A stretch of 64,000 bases of DNA from Cellulomonas wangleii (GTDB taxonomy: Bacteria > Actinomycetota > Actinomycetes > Actinomycetales > Cellulomonadaceae): the NCBI RefSeq assembly GCF_018388445.1, contig NZ_CP074405.1:3720001-3784000 (forward strand). Direction: 5' to 3'. The position numbers were made by a program, and so were the translations under genes. Shown here piece by piece: positions 36,525-45,115 of the stretch. How positions within the stretch are numbered: position 1 is the first letter of the stretch; each line of letters opens with the position of its first letter. Below the pieces are notes generated by a model. That model ran no database searches. It saw nothing but the letters and a program-made list of their open reading frames with translations, and was not told where the DNA came from.

Positions 36525-37373
36525 TCAGCCCCGCCCGTGGCCGACGGCGGCCCGCAGCTCGGCCGACGAGGGCAGCAGTCCCTGCAGCGCCTCCCAGAGC
36601 CCGCCCCCGCTGACCGGGACGAGCGAGACCCGGGCGACGCCGTCGTCCGTCCGGTCCTCGGGATGGTCCCACCGCCAGTAGCCGTCGGCACCGCAGTCCA
36701 GCACGGACAGCCAGCGCCCGGTGCCGGCGCCCTCGTCGCCCCAGCTCACGGTGACGCGCCACCAGCTGCGCAGCGTGGCGACGATCGCCAGCCAGCGCGC
36801 ACGCGTCTGCGCGTCGAGGTCCGGCCACCGCTCCGTCGTCGTGGTGGCCAGGGCGACCGTGCGCGCGTCGTCCCACTCGGCGGGGCCCAGCGACGCCATC
36901 TCGAGGACGATGTCGACCAGCCCGGCGGGGGCCGACACGGCGGTGGCGCCCGCCGGGACCCGGCTGCGGTGCAGGCCCGCGAGACGACCCAGGTCCCAGA
37001 CGATGGTGGGAAGCTCGGCGCGCTGGTACGTCACCGGGTCGTCCGGTCCGCTGCCCGGCCACGGCTCGCTGTACCAGACGTCCTCGCCCGCCACCGCCAC
37101 GTGCGCGGCGGACGTGCCCTGCGGGCCGCTGGTCTCCACGAGCATGCGGATCAGGGGCGCCGTCATGGCGAGCACGAACTGCACCGCCATCGGGTGGACG
37201 CGGTCCTGACCGTCGAGGATCCCGGCGCTGCGCAGCTCGTCGAGCGCGCGCTGCTGGTCCGCGGTCTCGGGCGCTGCGGACCGGACGGTGAGCGCGAGCG
37301 CGTCGAGCTGGTGGGCGGTGAGCCGCAACCGTCCTCGTGCCTCGTCGAGTGCGGCGCCGGCCGCGCCGGTCAC
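36525..37373 (-). CDS. EspG-like type VII secretion chaperone family protein
   Basis: 282 residues from a GTG at 37373 that overlaps the upstream stop as GTGA. The beginning (LRLTAHQLDALALTVRS), the region RSAGILDGQDRVHPMAVQFV and the later beta strands with alternating charged turns fit the EspG/ESX-secretion-associated fold, which binds type VII substrates in the cytosol. The similarity is by pattern, so the call is moderate. Its presence beside WXG-like genes supports the type VII reading of this operon. Confidence 0.6.
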   Translation of the reverse strand: MTGAAGAALDEARGRLRLTAHQLDALALTVRSAAPETADQQRALDELRSAGILDGQDRVHPMAVQFVLAMTAPLIRMLVETSGPQGTSAAHVAVAGEDVWYSEPWPGSGPDDPVTYQRAELPTIVWDLGRLAGLHRSRVPAGATAVSAPAGLVDIVLEMASLGPAEWDDARTVALATTTTERWPDLDAQTRARWLAIVATLRSWWRVTVSWGDEGAGTGRWLSVLDCGADGYWRWDHPEDRTDDGVARVSLVPVSGGGLWEALQGLLPSSAELRAAVGHGRG

Positions 37374-37714
37374 GGGACCAGCCCGGTCGGCGGCGTGTCG
37401 ACCGGTGCCGTCGCGGGCCGGTGCTTCTCGACCCACGTCCGGCGAGCGCCGCGCACCCACGTGAGCCCGACGAGCATCGCCACCATCGGCCACAGGAACG
37501 TCCAGCGCTCGTCGGGGACGACGACGAAGAGCACGACGAACGCGACCAGCGCGAGCAGCAGCAGGATCGTCAGCAGCGCGAACCCCACACGTGGCAGGAC
37601 GGGCGGTCGCGGACCGGGCACGGCACCTCCTGGACGGTCGACCGGCGGCGGTGCGAGACCGGCGACGACACCGGCGACGGGTGAAGGTCCCGAGACGGTC
37701 GACCGGCGCACCAC
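37370..37714 (-). CDS. Two-segment membrane protein, first gene of the type VII-like operon
   Basis: 114 residues from a GTG. A Pro-rich N-terminus precedes two membrane segments (FALLTILLLLALVAFVVLFV and WPMVAMLVGLTWV), then a basic tail. It is coupled to the EspG-like gene by a GTGA overlap. The shared motif lies seven bases upstream of the start, so the transcription start must be close. An alternative is that the true start is slightly further downstream. Function is unknown. Confidence 0.65.
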   Translation of the reverse strand: MVRRSTVSGPSPVAGVVAGLAPPPVDRPGGAVPGPRPPVLPRVGFALLTILLLLALVAFVVLFVVVPDERWTFLWPMVAMLVGLTWVRGARRTWVEKHRPATAPVDTPPTGLVP

Positions 37715-37720
37715 AAGCTC

Positions 37721-37740
37721 CCGAACACGGACAAAGCGCC
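37721..37740 (-). promoter_or_regulatory. Copy of shared upstream motif (GGCGCTTTGTCCGTGTTCGG)
   Basis: GGCGCTTTGTCCGTGTTCGG on the minus strand ends seven bases before the first gene of the type VII-like operon. Its core TTGTCCGTGTTCGG matches the copies at 44950-44970 and 55527-55546. Being upstream of the whole operon, it would be a sensible control point. Confidence 0.5.
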
Positions 37741-37766
37741 TTCAGGGCCCGCTGAGACTAGCAGGG

Positions 37767-38020
37767 TCAGGGCCCCAGGAAGGGGTCACCAGCCGTGGTC
37801 GCGCCGCTGGTCTCGATGGTCGCGGTGCCGGCCTCGGCCGCCAGGACGTCCCGCGACGCGTCGCCGCTCGTCGAAGGCTCCTCGGCCTGCTGGCCGAGCG
37901 CGGGCGCGGCCGCAGCCGCGGGCGAAGCGACGACCAGCGAGACAGCCAGAGCAGTCGACACACCCACCCCGACGAGCGGGTGAACTGCCGAGGACGCGGG
38001 CTTCCACCATCCCGGGCCGA
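37767..38020 (-). pseudogene. N-terminal remnant of a secreted-protein paralogue
   Basis: The minus-strand frame contains a signal-peptide-like stretch (GVSTALAVSLVVASPAAAAA), an acidic linker, and TIETSGATTAGDPFLGP followed by TGA. This matches the N-terminus of the secreted protein at 32408-33427 (TVETSGATTAGVPFQG), which then continues for another 270 residues. Here everything after that point is missing. No clear start codon with ribosome binding site can be assigned. Confidence 0.75.
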
Positions 38021-38079
38021 CGGGCCTCGTCGTATCGTCGGCCCCGTCCTGGCCACGCCGCACGATCCCTGGAGAGCCC

Positions 38080-38685
38080 GTGACCTGGCAGTCCGCGCGC
38101 GCAGCCCTGACGACGGTGGGTGTGCTCACCCTGGTCGTCCTCGCCGGGTACTGGATCGCGAGGTCCCCGGAGCCCTCGTGGTCGCTGCTCGCGCTCGTCG
38201 TCGTCGTCGGGGGCCCCGTCGGGTGGTTCTGGTGGAAGGCGCGCCGTGACGACCGCGCGCGGCGCGAGGCTGCGGCGGCACGGCCCGGGCGGCGCACGCA
38301 CGCCGTGTGGGCGGACGAGCACCTGGAGTCGGCCCTCGCGGACCTCGGAGCGACGGCCGGCGGGCTGCCGGGCGGCACGCGGCTCACGCTCGCGTGGTCG
38401 CTGTCCGGCGTCGAGCTGTGGCGGGGACGCGTCGTGCTGACGACGCTGCCGTGGACGCAGGTGGCGACGATCGGCCGGACCATCGGACGTGCGGCGTCGG
38501 CGGGCAACCCCGCCGTCGCGCTCGTGACGACCGAGGCGGTGCGGCTCGTGCTGGTCCCCGCACGACGCCCCGACGGCGGCATGCTGCCGGCGCGCGTGGC
38601 GCAGGTCGACGCTCTGGCAGTCGAGCTGGAGGAGTCACGCAACACCGCCGCGGACGCCTCGCGGATACCGCCGAAGCTGGTGTGA
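38080..38685 (+). CDS. Small membrane-anchored protein of unknown function
   Basis: 201 residues from a GTG. Two N-terminal membrane segments (ALTTVGVLTLVVLAGYWIA and LLALVVVVGGPVGWFWW) precede a basic loop and a cytoplasmic domain (LTLAWSLSGVELWRGRVVLT, AVALVTTEAVRLVLVPARR). No family is recognised. It stands alone, divergent from the type VII-like operon remnants. Confidence 0.75.
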   Translation: MTWQSARAALTTVGVLTLVVLAGYWIARSPEPSWSLLALVVVVGGPVGWFWWKARRDDRARREAAAARPGRRTHAVWADEHLESALADLGATAGGLPGGTRLTLAWSLSGVELWRGRVVLTTLPWTQVATIGRTIGRAASAGNPAVALVTTEAVRLVLVPARRPDGGMLPARVAQVDALAVELEESRNTAADASRIPPKLV

Positions 38686-38726
38686 GGCACGCCGGGCACG
38701 ACCGACGATCCCGCCGGGTCCGACAT

Positions 38727-38940
38727 CTACCAGATGCACCCGTACTGCACCGGGATCGTCGCCGTCGCTGTCTCGGCCTCGGCACACGGTCACGACCAGC
38801 GGGTCACCGTGCAGGTCGCCGCCGGACTCCGGCGACACAGGGTTCCCCGTCCGGTCGAACGTCGGGCCGTCCCCGCGGGGCCCTGGGGGTTCTCGGTCGG
38901 TCCCGACGTCTCGTCGAGCGCCTCGAGCCCGTCGTCGGCG
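38727..38940 (-). pseudogene. Decayed gene end with two frameshifts
   Basis: Three frames give protein-like pieces that join end to end on the minus strand. ADDGLEALDETSGPTENPQG is followed by PTFDRTGNPVSPESGGDLHG with DPLVVTVC, then AEAETATATIPVQYGCIW and TAG at 38727. No single frame is open through all of them. It starts just behind the end of the EI24 gene. The parent family is not recognised. Confidence 0.45.
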
Positions 38941-38957
38941 ACAGGGCTACGCGTCGA

Positions 38958-39749
38958 TCACCCGGCGTGCGTGGACGACCCCGCGCCGGAGACCGCACCT
39001 CCCGGTGCGCCGTCCACGACACCCCCCGCCTCCAGCACCCGGTGCGCCAGCATCGTCGCCCCGGCCACGGCCGCGGGCATCGTCGCCACGGCCCCGCCCG
39101 GCACCAGGAAGCACAGCTGCGTCGCGATCCCGAACCCGATGGCCTCGCGCCGGTGGGCGCGCAGCAGCCGGTTGCGCTGGGTGCGCGACAGCCCACGGGA
39201 CACCAGCGCGCGGGACGTGAGCTCGTGCGCCAGCACCCACCCGGTGAGCACGAGCCCGGTCGACCAGCCGATCAGGGTCCCGACCACGGGCACGAGCCCC
39301 AGCACACCGGCCATCAGCGCCACCAGCAGGCCACGGGCCATGAGCGCGAACCCGTCGACCGCCCCCCGCCAGAACCCCGTGTCCCCGGCGGGCACGGTGC
39401 CCGTCTCCTCACGCTCGACGGCACGCCAGATGCGGTCGTAGAACGGCTCGCCCACGGTCAGCGTCAGGGCGGTGAACGTGACGACGACCAGCACGACGGC
39501 GCCGACGAGCACCACGCCCTGCGCGGCGATCTCGGCGGCACGCTCCCAGAAGGGCGTCCACCCGTCGGCGAACGGGGTGAGCCACTGCGCCACCGTGCCC
39601 AGGTTGATCACGAGCAGGGACAGGGCGGTCAGCACCAGCACCCCGACCAGCGCGGCGGGCACCAGCCCCCACGCCATCACCGACGGCCGGAGCCGCCAGT
39701 ACCCCCACCCGCGCAGCAGCAGCCGGGCACCGTCGCGCACCTCACCCAT
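38958..39749 (-). CDS. EI24 domain-containing membrane protein (CysZ-like)
   Basis: 263 residues with four to six membrane segments. MGEVRDGARLLLRGWGYWRL at the N-terminus, the loop GEPFYDRIWRAVEREE and the segment LVPVVGTLIGWSTGLVLTGW are typical for the EI24/CysZ family of integral membrane proteins (actinobacterial branch). The physiological substrate is unknown. It is transcribed alone, in the same direction as the small antitoxin gene upstream. Confidence 0.85.
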   Translation of the reverse strand: MGEVRDGARLLLRGWGYWRLRPSVMAWGLVPAALVGVLVLTALSLLVINLGTVAQWLTPFADGWTPFWERAAEIAAQGVVLVGAVVLVVVTFTALTLTVGEPFYDRIWRAVEREETGTVPAGDTGFWRGAVDGFALMARGLLVALMAGVLGLVPVVGTLIGWSTGLVLTGWVLAHELTSRALVSRGLSRTQRNRLLRAHRREAIGFGIATQLCFLVPGGAVATMPAAVAGATMLAHRVLEAGGVVDGAPGGAVSGAGSSTHAG

Positions 39750-39809
39750 GACGTCGCAGCGTAGGGCCCGGGCCGCGTCCGTGCCCGAGGACGGGGCCCG
39801 AGGGAGCGC

Positions 39810-39836
39810 CCGGGCCGGGCGCTCCGCCCGGCCCGG
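39810..39836 (-). terminator. Hairpin downstream of the MT0933-like antitoxin gene
   Basis: CCGGGCCGGGCG, loop CTC, then CGCCCGGCCCGG forms a perfect 12-base-pair stem ten bases past the antitoxin stop. There is no U tract, as is common in actinobacteria. Confidence 0.65.
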
Positions 39837-39845
39837 AGGAGCCGA

Positions 39846-40028
39846 CTACTGGTCGCCGATCTTCTCGTCCGCGGCCGACTGCGCCTTGTCGATGTGCTCG
39901 TCGTGCTTGCCGCCCGTGGCGGACGAGGCAGCGTCGGCACCCTTCTCCATGGCGGAGTCGCTCGCCTGCTCGCCCTTCTCGCCCTGCACCGCGTCGGACG
40001 CCTTGCCCTTGAGGTCGTCGATACCCAT
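39846..40028 (-). CDS. MT0933-like (Rv0909-type) antitoxin family protein
   Basis: 60 residues: MGIDDLKGKASDAVQGEKGE at the start and TGGKHDEHIDKAQSAADEKI near the end. This matches the MT0933-like antitoxin family, in which DDLK and GGKH are conserved. It is very hydrophilic and probably unstructured alone. No toxin gene is adjacent, so the label is by family only, and CsbD-like stress proteins are an alternative. A strong hairpin follows the gene. Confidence 0.8.
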   Translation of the reverse strand: MGIDDLKGKASDAVQGEKGEQASDSAMEKGADAASSATGGKHDEHIDKAQSAADEKIGDQ

Positions 40029-40175
40029 GCGAATCCCCTGCTCTGTCGCTCATCACGCAGGGCCTGCCCGTCGAGCAGGCCGCACCGAGCGGTTCCGGTG
40101 CCGTTCCATCCTCCGGCGGCCGTGCACAGCCCGCATCCCCGGCACCGTGCCCTCGCCACCGGACGGGCCGGTACG

Positions 40176-41501
40176 TCAGGCGTCGGCCGGCACCACCCGC
40201 GACGACCGCCGCGTGACGAGGTAGACGAGCACGCCGACCGCCAGCAGCACCCCGGCGAGCAGCCAGTGCTGCGCCTCCTGCCGGGTCAGCAGCAGCAGGC
40301 AGGACACGACCGCCAGCACGGGCAGGGCCGTCGGGGCGCGGAAGTGGTCGTGCTCGACGCGGTCGCGCCGCAGCACCAGCACGGCGACGTTCGTCGAGAG
40401 GAAGACGAACAGCAGGAGCAGCACCACGGTCGACGCGAGGTCGACCAGCTCACCCGTCACGGCCAGGACGATCGCGACGACGGTGGTCACGACGATCGCC
40501 ACGCCGGGCGTCTGCCGGCGCGGCAGCACCCGGGACATCGGCGAGGGCAGCAGGCCGCGCTGCGCCATGCCGTAGCCGAGGCGGCTCGCCATGATCATCG
40601 TGAGCAGCGCGCCGTTGGCGACCGCGACGAGCGCGATGACGGCGAACAGCTCCGGCGGGACCGCCCCGGCGGTGCGGACGACCTCGAGCAGTGGGCCGGT
40701 GGACTCCGCGAGCTCGGCCGGCGCGATGACGGCCGGCGCGACGAACCCGAGCAGGAGGTAGACGACCCCGGCGGTGAGCAGGGCGCCGAACAGCGCACGG
40801 GGGTAGACGCGGGAGACGTCGCGGATCTCCTCCGCGAGGTTCGCCGAGGTCTCGAAGCCGACGAAGGAGTAGTACGCGATGAGTGCGGACCCGAGGACGG
40901 CGACCCACACCCCGGTCTCCGCCGGCGGGTCGAACGCGCCGCCGAGGTCGGCGTCCCCACGCCCGATGACCCACGCCCCGAGGACGATGACGAGGACGAG
41001 CCCGGTCGTCTCGATGATCGTCATGCCGATGTTCGCGCGCAGCGACTCCTTGATGCCCCACGCGTTGATGAGCGCGACGAGCACGAGGAAGACGATCGCA
41101 GCGGGCACCTGCGGGACGTCGAGGAACGCCGTGAGGTACTCCCCGGTGAACGCCAGAGAGAGACCCGCGGCGCTGACCATCCCGGCCGCGAGCATGCAGA
41201 ACCCGACGAGGAACGCGACCAGCGGGCTGCGGTACGCCTTCTCGGCGTAGACCGCGGACCCACCGGCGTGCGGGTACTTGGTGACCAGCTCGGCGTACGA
41301 GAACGCCGTGAGCAGGGCCATCACCAGCGCGATCGTGAACGCCAGCCACACCAGGCCGCCTGCCTGGCCGGCCATCTCACCGACCAGCGCGTACACCCCG
41401 GCACCCAGCACGTCACCGAGGATGAACAGGAACAGCAGCGGGCCGGTCACCGCCCGCTTCAGCCCGGGTGCGCCCGCGGCCTTCTCCGTCTCGCTCGTCA
41501 C
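40176..41501 (-). CDS. APC-superfamily amino acid permease
   Basis: 441 residues from the GTG at 41501 (VTSETEKAAGAPG). Twelve membrane segments are visible. The first contains the broken-helix motif GDVLGAGVYALVGEMAG, and SFVGFETSANLAEEIRDVSR is the conserved intracellular region of amino acid/polyamine permeases. The substrate cannot be told from sequence. It faces the same way as a second APC permease upstream but is separated from it by 132 bases without a gene. Confidence 0.9.
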   Translation of the reverse strand: MTSETEKAAGAPGLKRAVTGPLLFLFILGDVLGAGVYALVGEMAGQAGGLVWLAFTIALVMALLTAFSYAELVTKYPHAGGSAVYAEKAYRSPLVAFLVGFCMLAAGMVSAAGLSLAFTGEYLTAFLDVPQVPAAIVFLVLVALINAWGIKESLRANIGMTIIETTGLVLVIVLGAWVIGRGDADLGGAFDPPAETGVWVAVLGSALIAYYSFVGFETSANLAEEIRDVSRVYPRALFGALLTAGVVYLLLGFVAPAVIAPAELAESTGPLLEVVRTAGAVPPELFAVIALVAVANGALLTMIMASRLGYGMAQRGLLPSPMSRVLPRRQTPGVAIVVTTVVAIVLAVTGELVDLASTVVLLLLFVFLSTNVAVLVLRRDRVEHDHFRAPTALPVLAVVSCLLLLTRQEAQHWLLAGVLLAVGVLVYLVTRRSSRVVPADA

Positions 41502-41633
41502 GCGCCGATTCTGTGACAGCGGCACCCGGTCCGCGCGGTGAACGGGCGCGGGCAACGCCGGCCGCAGCCCTCGCGACAGCGCTCCGCCGCGCGGACGCGC
41601 TCCCCTGCGACCGCGCTCACCTGCGCACCCGCG

Positions 41634-43103
41634 CTACCCGCGTGCGTCCCGCCGCCTGCGCAGCCCCTGCGACACCACGTAGATCCCGACGACCACCGCG
41701 ACCAGCCCTGCGGTCGCGGCGAGCTGCGCCCGCGCGGCGTCGTCGGTGAGCATCAGCACGACGACGCCGCCGAGCCCGGCCAGCGTCGCCCACGTCAGCC
41801 ACGGGTAACCCCACATGCGCAGCGCCAGCCCGTCCGGCCCCGCCGCGGCCTCCAGCCGGGGCCGCAGCCGCAGCTGCGACACCGCGACCAGCACCCACAC
41901 CACCAGCAGCGACGCCCCGGCGGCGTTGAGCAGGATGCCGAGCAGCGCGTCGGGCAGCAGCCAGTTCAGCGCGACGGCGACCAGCGCCAGCACGACCGAC
42001 ACCAGCACCGCCACCCACGGCACCTCGCGCCGCGACACCCGCTGCAGCACCGCCGGCCCGTCGCCGCGCCCGGCCAGGGAGAACGCCATGCGGGACGTCG
42101 CGTAGATGTTGGCGTTGAACGCCGACAGCAGCGCGAGGACGACGACGACCTCCATGACGCGCGCCGCACCGGGCAGCCCGGCGACGTCGAGGACGGCGAC
42201 GAACGGCCCGTCGACCAGCTGCGGGGCGTCCCACGGCAGCACGAGCACCATGACGGCGACGGCACCGATGTAGAAGAGCATGATCCGCCACACGATCGAG
42301 CGCGTGGCGCGGGCCACGGCCCGCTGCGGGTCGCGTGCCTCGGCCGACGCGATGGTGACGATCTCGATGCCGCCGAACGCGAAGACGACGACCAGCAGCC
42401 CGGCGGCGATCCCCGCGGGACCGTTGGGGGCGAACCCGCCGTTGCCCAGCAGGTTCGCCGTCCCGACGGGCTCGGTGCCCGGCAGCAGCCCCAGCACCAG
42501 CAGCACGCCCACGACGAGGAACGCGATGATCGCGACGACCTTGACGAGCGCGAACCAGAACTCGAACTCGCCGAACTGCCGCACCCCCACGAGGTTGACC
42601 ACGGCGAACACGGCGACGGCCGCGAGCGCGACGCCCCACTGCGGGACGCCGGGCAGCCACCCGGTGACGATGCGCGCGACGCCGGTGATCTCGACGCCGA
42701 GCACCATGATCAGCGTGAACCAGTAGACCCAGCCGAGGGTGAACCCGGCCCAGCGTCCCAGCGCCTTCTCGGCGTACACGGAGAAGGAGCCGCTGGACGG
42801 CACCGCCGCGGCCATCTCCGCGAGCATCCGCATGACGAGCACGACGAGCAGCCCGGCGACGGCGTACGACACGAGCACGGCCGGCCCGGCGACGGCGATC
42901 CCGACGCCGCTGCCGAGGAACAGCCCGGCACCGATCGCGGAGCCCAGGCCCATCATCGTCAGGTGCCGGGGACGCAGGGCGTGGCCCAGCACGCGCTCCC
43001 CGGTGACGGGGAGGAGGGGCGGTGGCCCGGCGGTCCCGGCGGGGCCGGTGACGGACCCCAGGTCGGTGGCGGACCCGTCGGTGCGGGGCGGTGGCGGCGT
43101 CAT
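41634..43103 (-). CDS. APC-superfamily amino acid permease (GABA/aromatic-type)
   Basis: 489 residues with a Pro-rich cytoplasmic N-terminus, then LRPRHLTMMGLGSAIGAGLF, the hallmark of the AAT/GABA-permease branch of APC transporters. FAFGGIEIVTIASAEARDPQ is the conserved loop after segment 6. It is a proton-coupled amino acid importer by family. The substrate is not determined. Confidence 0.92.
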   Translation of the reverse strand: MTPPPPRTDGSATDLGSVTGPAGTAGPPPLLPVTGERVLGHALRPRHLTMMGLGSAIGAGLFLGSGVGIAVAGPAVLVSYAVAGLLVVLVMRMLAEMAAAVPSSGSFSVYAEKALGRWAGFTLGWVYWFTLIMVLGVEITGVARIVTGWLPGVPQWGVALAAVAVFAVVNLVGVRQFGEFEFWFALVKVVAIIAFLVVGVLLVLGLLPGTEPVGTANLLGNGGFAPNGPAGIAAGLLVVVFAFGGIEIVTIASAEARDPQRAVARATRSIVWRIMLFYIGAVAVMVLVLPWDAPQLVDGPFVAVLDVAGLPGAARVMEVVVVLALLSAFNANIYATSRMAFSLAGRGDGPAVLQRVSRREVPWVAVLVSVVLALVAVALNWLLPDALLGILLNAAGASLLVVWVLVAVSQLRLRPRLEAAAGPDGLALRMWGYPWLTWATLAGLGGVVVLMLTDDAARAQLAATAGLVAVVVGIYVVSQGLRRRRDARG

Positions 43104-43233
43104 GCGGGTGCGGACCTTCGGTGGGCGAGCAGCGGCCGGACGGCCACCGCGACACGCTACCCGCGCGCCGAGGGCCGGCCGTCGGCCTCTCGTCCCGCAG
43201 GGCCCTCGCGCACCGGTGCGCGACGGTCCTCGG

Positions 43234-44289
43234 TCACCGCGTGACGACGGTCTGGATCTCGCCGACCGGGACCTCCGCGGGCACGGTCGTGGTCTGCTCG
43301 CCCAGGTCCACCGGCGTCGCGTCCAGCCACGACGTCCACGACGCCGACCACACCGTCGTCACCACCATGGTCGCGGTCGGGTGCTCCCGCCCGTGCTTGA
43401 CGGGCTGGTTCGCGCTGGACCGCTCGAAGACCACCTCGCAGGTGGTCCCGGCGTCGTCGGCGTCCGGGGTCCAGGGCACCCCCAGGTCGTCGCACCGCAC
43501 CGTGTCGTCGGACCCGACGATGCCCGGCGCCGTGACCTCGACCCGCTCGATGACCGCCTCGACCTGCACCCACGGCCCCGAGGGCAGCGTGGCGCGCACC
43601 GTGGCCGTGCTCGCGGCACCCTCGACCCACACCCAGGTCGCCATGTTCACCACCGTGGCACCCGAGCCCTCCACGGACGGGTTCCACCGCACCGTGCCCC
43701 GGGGCAGCTCCATCGCCTCGTACGCCGCCTCGGCCAGCACCCGCGGCTCGACCTCCGCAGCCGCAGCGGGCCGTGGCTCGTTCGCCTCGAAGAAACGCGG
43801 CGGGTGGGTGTCCAGGTAGCTCAGCAGGAACTCCCCGTCCACGCCCTCCCGGCACCACGGCCCGTACCAGCCGCCGTCCTCCGCGCCCTTGAGCGCGTGC
43901 TCCTGGTAGCCCGGCAGCGCCTGCGCGCGGTACCGGTGCGGCACCTGCGCCATCGCCTTCTGGTTCGCCTCGCCCTCCCAGAACGCCGCGTACTCCGCGC
44001 CGGTGTACCACCACCGGTACCAGCACCGCGGCACCACCTTCACCCGCCCCGCGCTCCGGTACTGCGCCCCGCCGGTGACCTGGCCGGACACGTCCAGCGA
44101 CGCCCAGATCTCCTCACCGTCCAGACCGGTGTCCGTCGTCGGCGGCGGGGCGTCGAAGTCACACTCGCGGCCGCACGGCTTGCGACCCTCGGAGGGGGCG
44201 GCTGCCGCCGGTACGGCAGCCAGCAGCAGAGCCGCCGACAGGGTGACGAGGACGGCCGTCACCCGCCGCCTCGCACCTGACCTCAGCAC
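43234..44289 (-). CDS. Secreted protein, partner of the upstream lipoprotein (paralogue of 32408-33427)
   Basis: 351 residues from the GTG at 44289, which overlaps the lipoprotein stop as GTGCTGA, the same layout as the paralogue. The signal peptide VTAVLVTLSAALLLAAVPAAA is followed by a domain with CWYRWWYTGAEYAAFWEG, VRWNPSVEGSGATVVNMATW, VVFERSSANQPVKHG and the end PVGEIQTVVTR. The DNA of paired stretches is also similar. Together with the lipoprotein it forms a self-contained two-gene unit with its own upstream motif. Function is unknown. Confidence 0.78.
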   Translation of the reverse strand: MLRSGARRRVTAVLVTLSAALLLAAVPAAAAPSEGRKPCGRECDFDAPPPTTDTGLDGEEIWASLDVSGQVTGGAQYRSAGRVKVVPRCWYRWWYTGAEYAAFWEGEANQKAMAQVPHRYRAQALPGYQEHALKGAEDGGWYGPWCREGVDGEFLLSYLDTHPPRFFEANEPRPAAAAEVEPRVLAEAAYEAMELPRGTVRWNPSVEGSGATVVNMATWVWVEGAASTATVRATLPSGPWVQVEAVIERVEVTAPGIVGSDDTVRCDDLGVPWTPDADDAGTTCEVVFERSSANQPVKHGREHPTATMVVTTVWSASWTSWLDATPVDLGEQTTTVPAEVPVGEIQTVVTR

Positions 44290-44900
44290 GAGTTGCCCTC
44301 GAACGTGGCGTCCTCCGGTCGCCATGTCGCACCGTCGTCGAACGTGCTGAGCCGCGTCGTCGACCTCTCGTACTGCGGGAAGTCGATCTCCTGGAAGGAC
44401 TGGGGTGCAGAACCGTCCACAGTCGTGAACAGGACGTCGGAGTAGTCGGCGCACACCGAGGCCGTCGCGCTGCCACCGTCGATCGTCACGTCGGAGATCG
44501 TGATGTGCAGGGTCCCATCGAACCCGAACCCGTCCTCGCTGTTGCGCTGGACGCCGTACTCGACCTTCCGCACGAGCTCAGGAGAGGCGAACTGCACCAG
44601 TGCCGGGCTCGTGCCACCGGTCGTCTTCGAGCGCCAGTACTCCACCTCGAAGATCGCGACCGCGTCGTGCGCCGACGCCGCCGGCCCGGTCAGGTCCGGG
44701 GTGTCGACGAACACGATCCCCAGCTCGGCGTCGGACAGGTCGGTGGCCGTGCCCTCCGTGGACGTCGGCGACGGCGTCGGGGACGCCGTGGCGACCGGGG
44801 TGGGTGACGCCGTCAGCCCCGCCGGCTCCGCCTTCTGCGCGCTGCAGCCCGCCAGGACCACGACGCACACCGCGACGGCCAGCAACCCGCGAACCCGCAC
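44283..44900 (-). CDS. Lipoprotein with conserved D-ELGIVF domain (paralogue of 33421-34020)
   Basis: 205 residues from the second of two adjacent GTG codons, six bases after GGGAGG. The N-terminus VRVRGLLAVAVCVVVLAGCS has a clear lipobox and is followed by a Thr/Pro-rich linker. DLSDAELGIVFVDTPDLTGP, FEVEYWRSKTTGG and SATASVCADYSDV match the first copy. It should be anchored outside the membrane next to its co-translated secreted partner. Confidence 0.78.
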   Translation of the reverse strand: MRVRGLLAVAVCVVVLAGCSAQKAEPAGLTASPTPVATASPTPSPTSTEGTATDLSDAELGIVFVDTPDLTGPAASAHDAVAIFEVEYWRSKTTGGTSPALVQFASPELVRKVEYGVQRNSEDGFGFDGTLHITISDVTIDGGSATASVCADYSDVLFTTVDGSAPQSFQEIDFPQYERSTTRLSTFDDGATWRPEDATFEGNSC

Positions 44901-44949
44901 CACGCACCTCCCTCGCCGCACGCACTGTGCGAGTCGGCCGCGCGAAGCG

Positions 44950-44970
44950 TACCGAAACGGACAACACCGG
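44950..44970 (-). promoter_or_regulatory. Copy of shared upstream motif (CCGGTGTTGTCCGTTTCGG)
   Basis: CCGGTGTTGTCCGTTTCGG on the minus strand lies about 50 bases before the lipoprotein start, the same distance as in the paralogous unit at 34070-34090. The core TTGTCCGT is shared with the copy at 37721-37740. Confidence 0.5.
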
Positions 44971-45115
44971 CAGCGGCCGGTGAGCGACTTCTCACCCGTG
45001 GGCGCGCCAGGGTCCCGCGAACGGCGGATCAGGACACGACGGCCGCCTGCGTAACCTCGGCACCGGTGCGGGGACGTCGCCGTCTCCCGGGGCAGGGGAG
45101 GTCCAGGGAGTCGTG

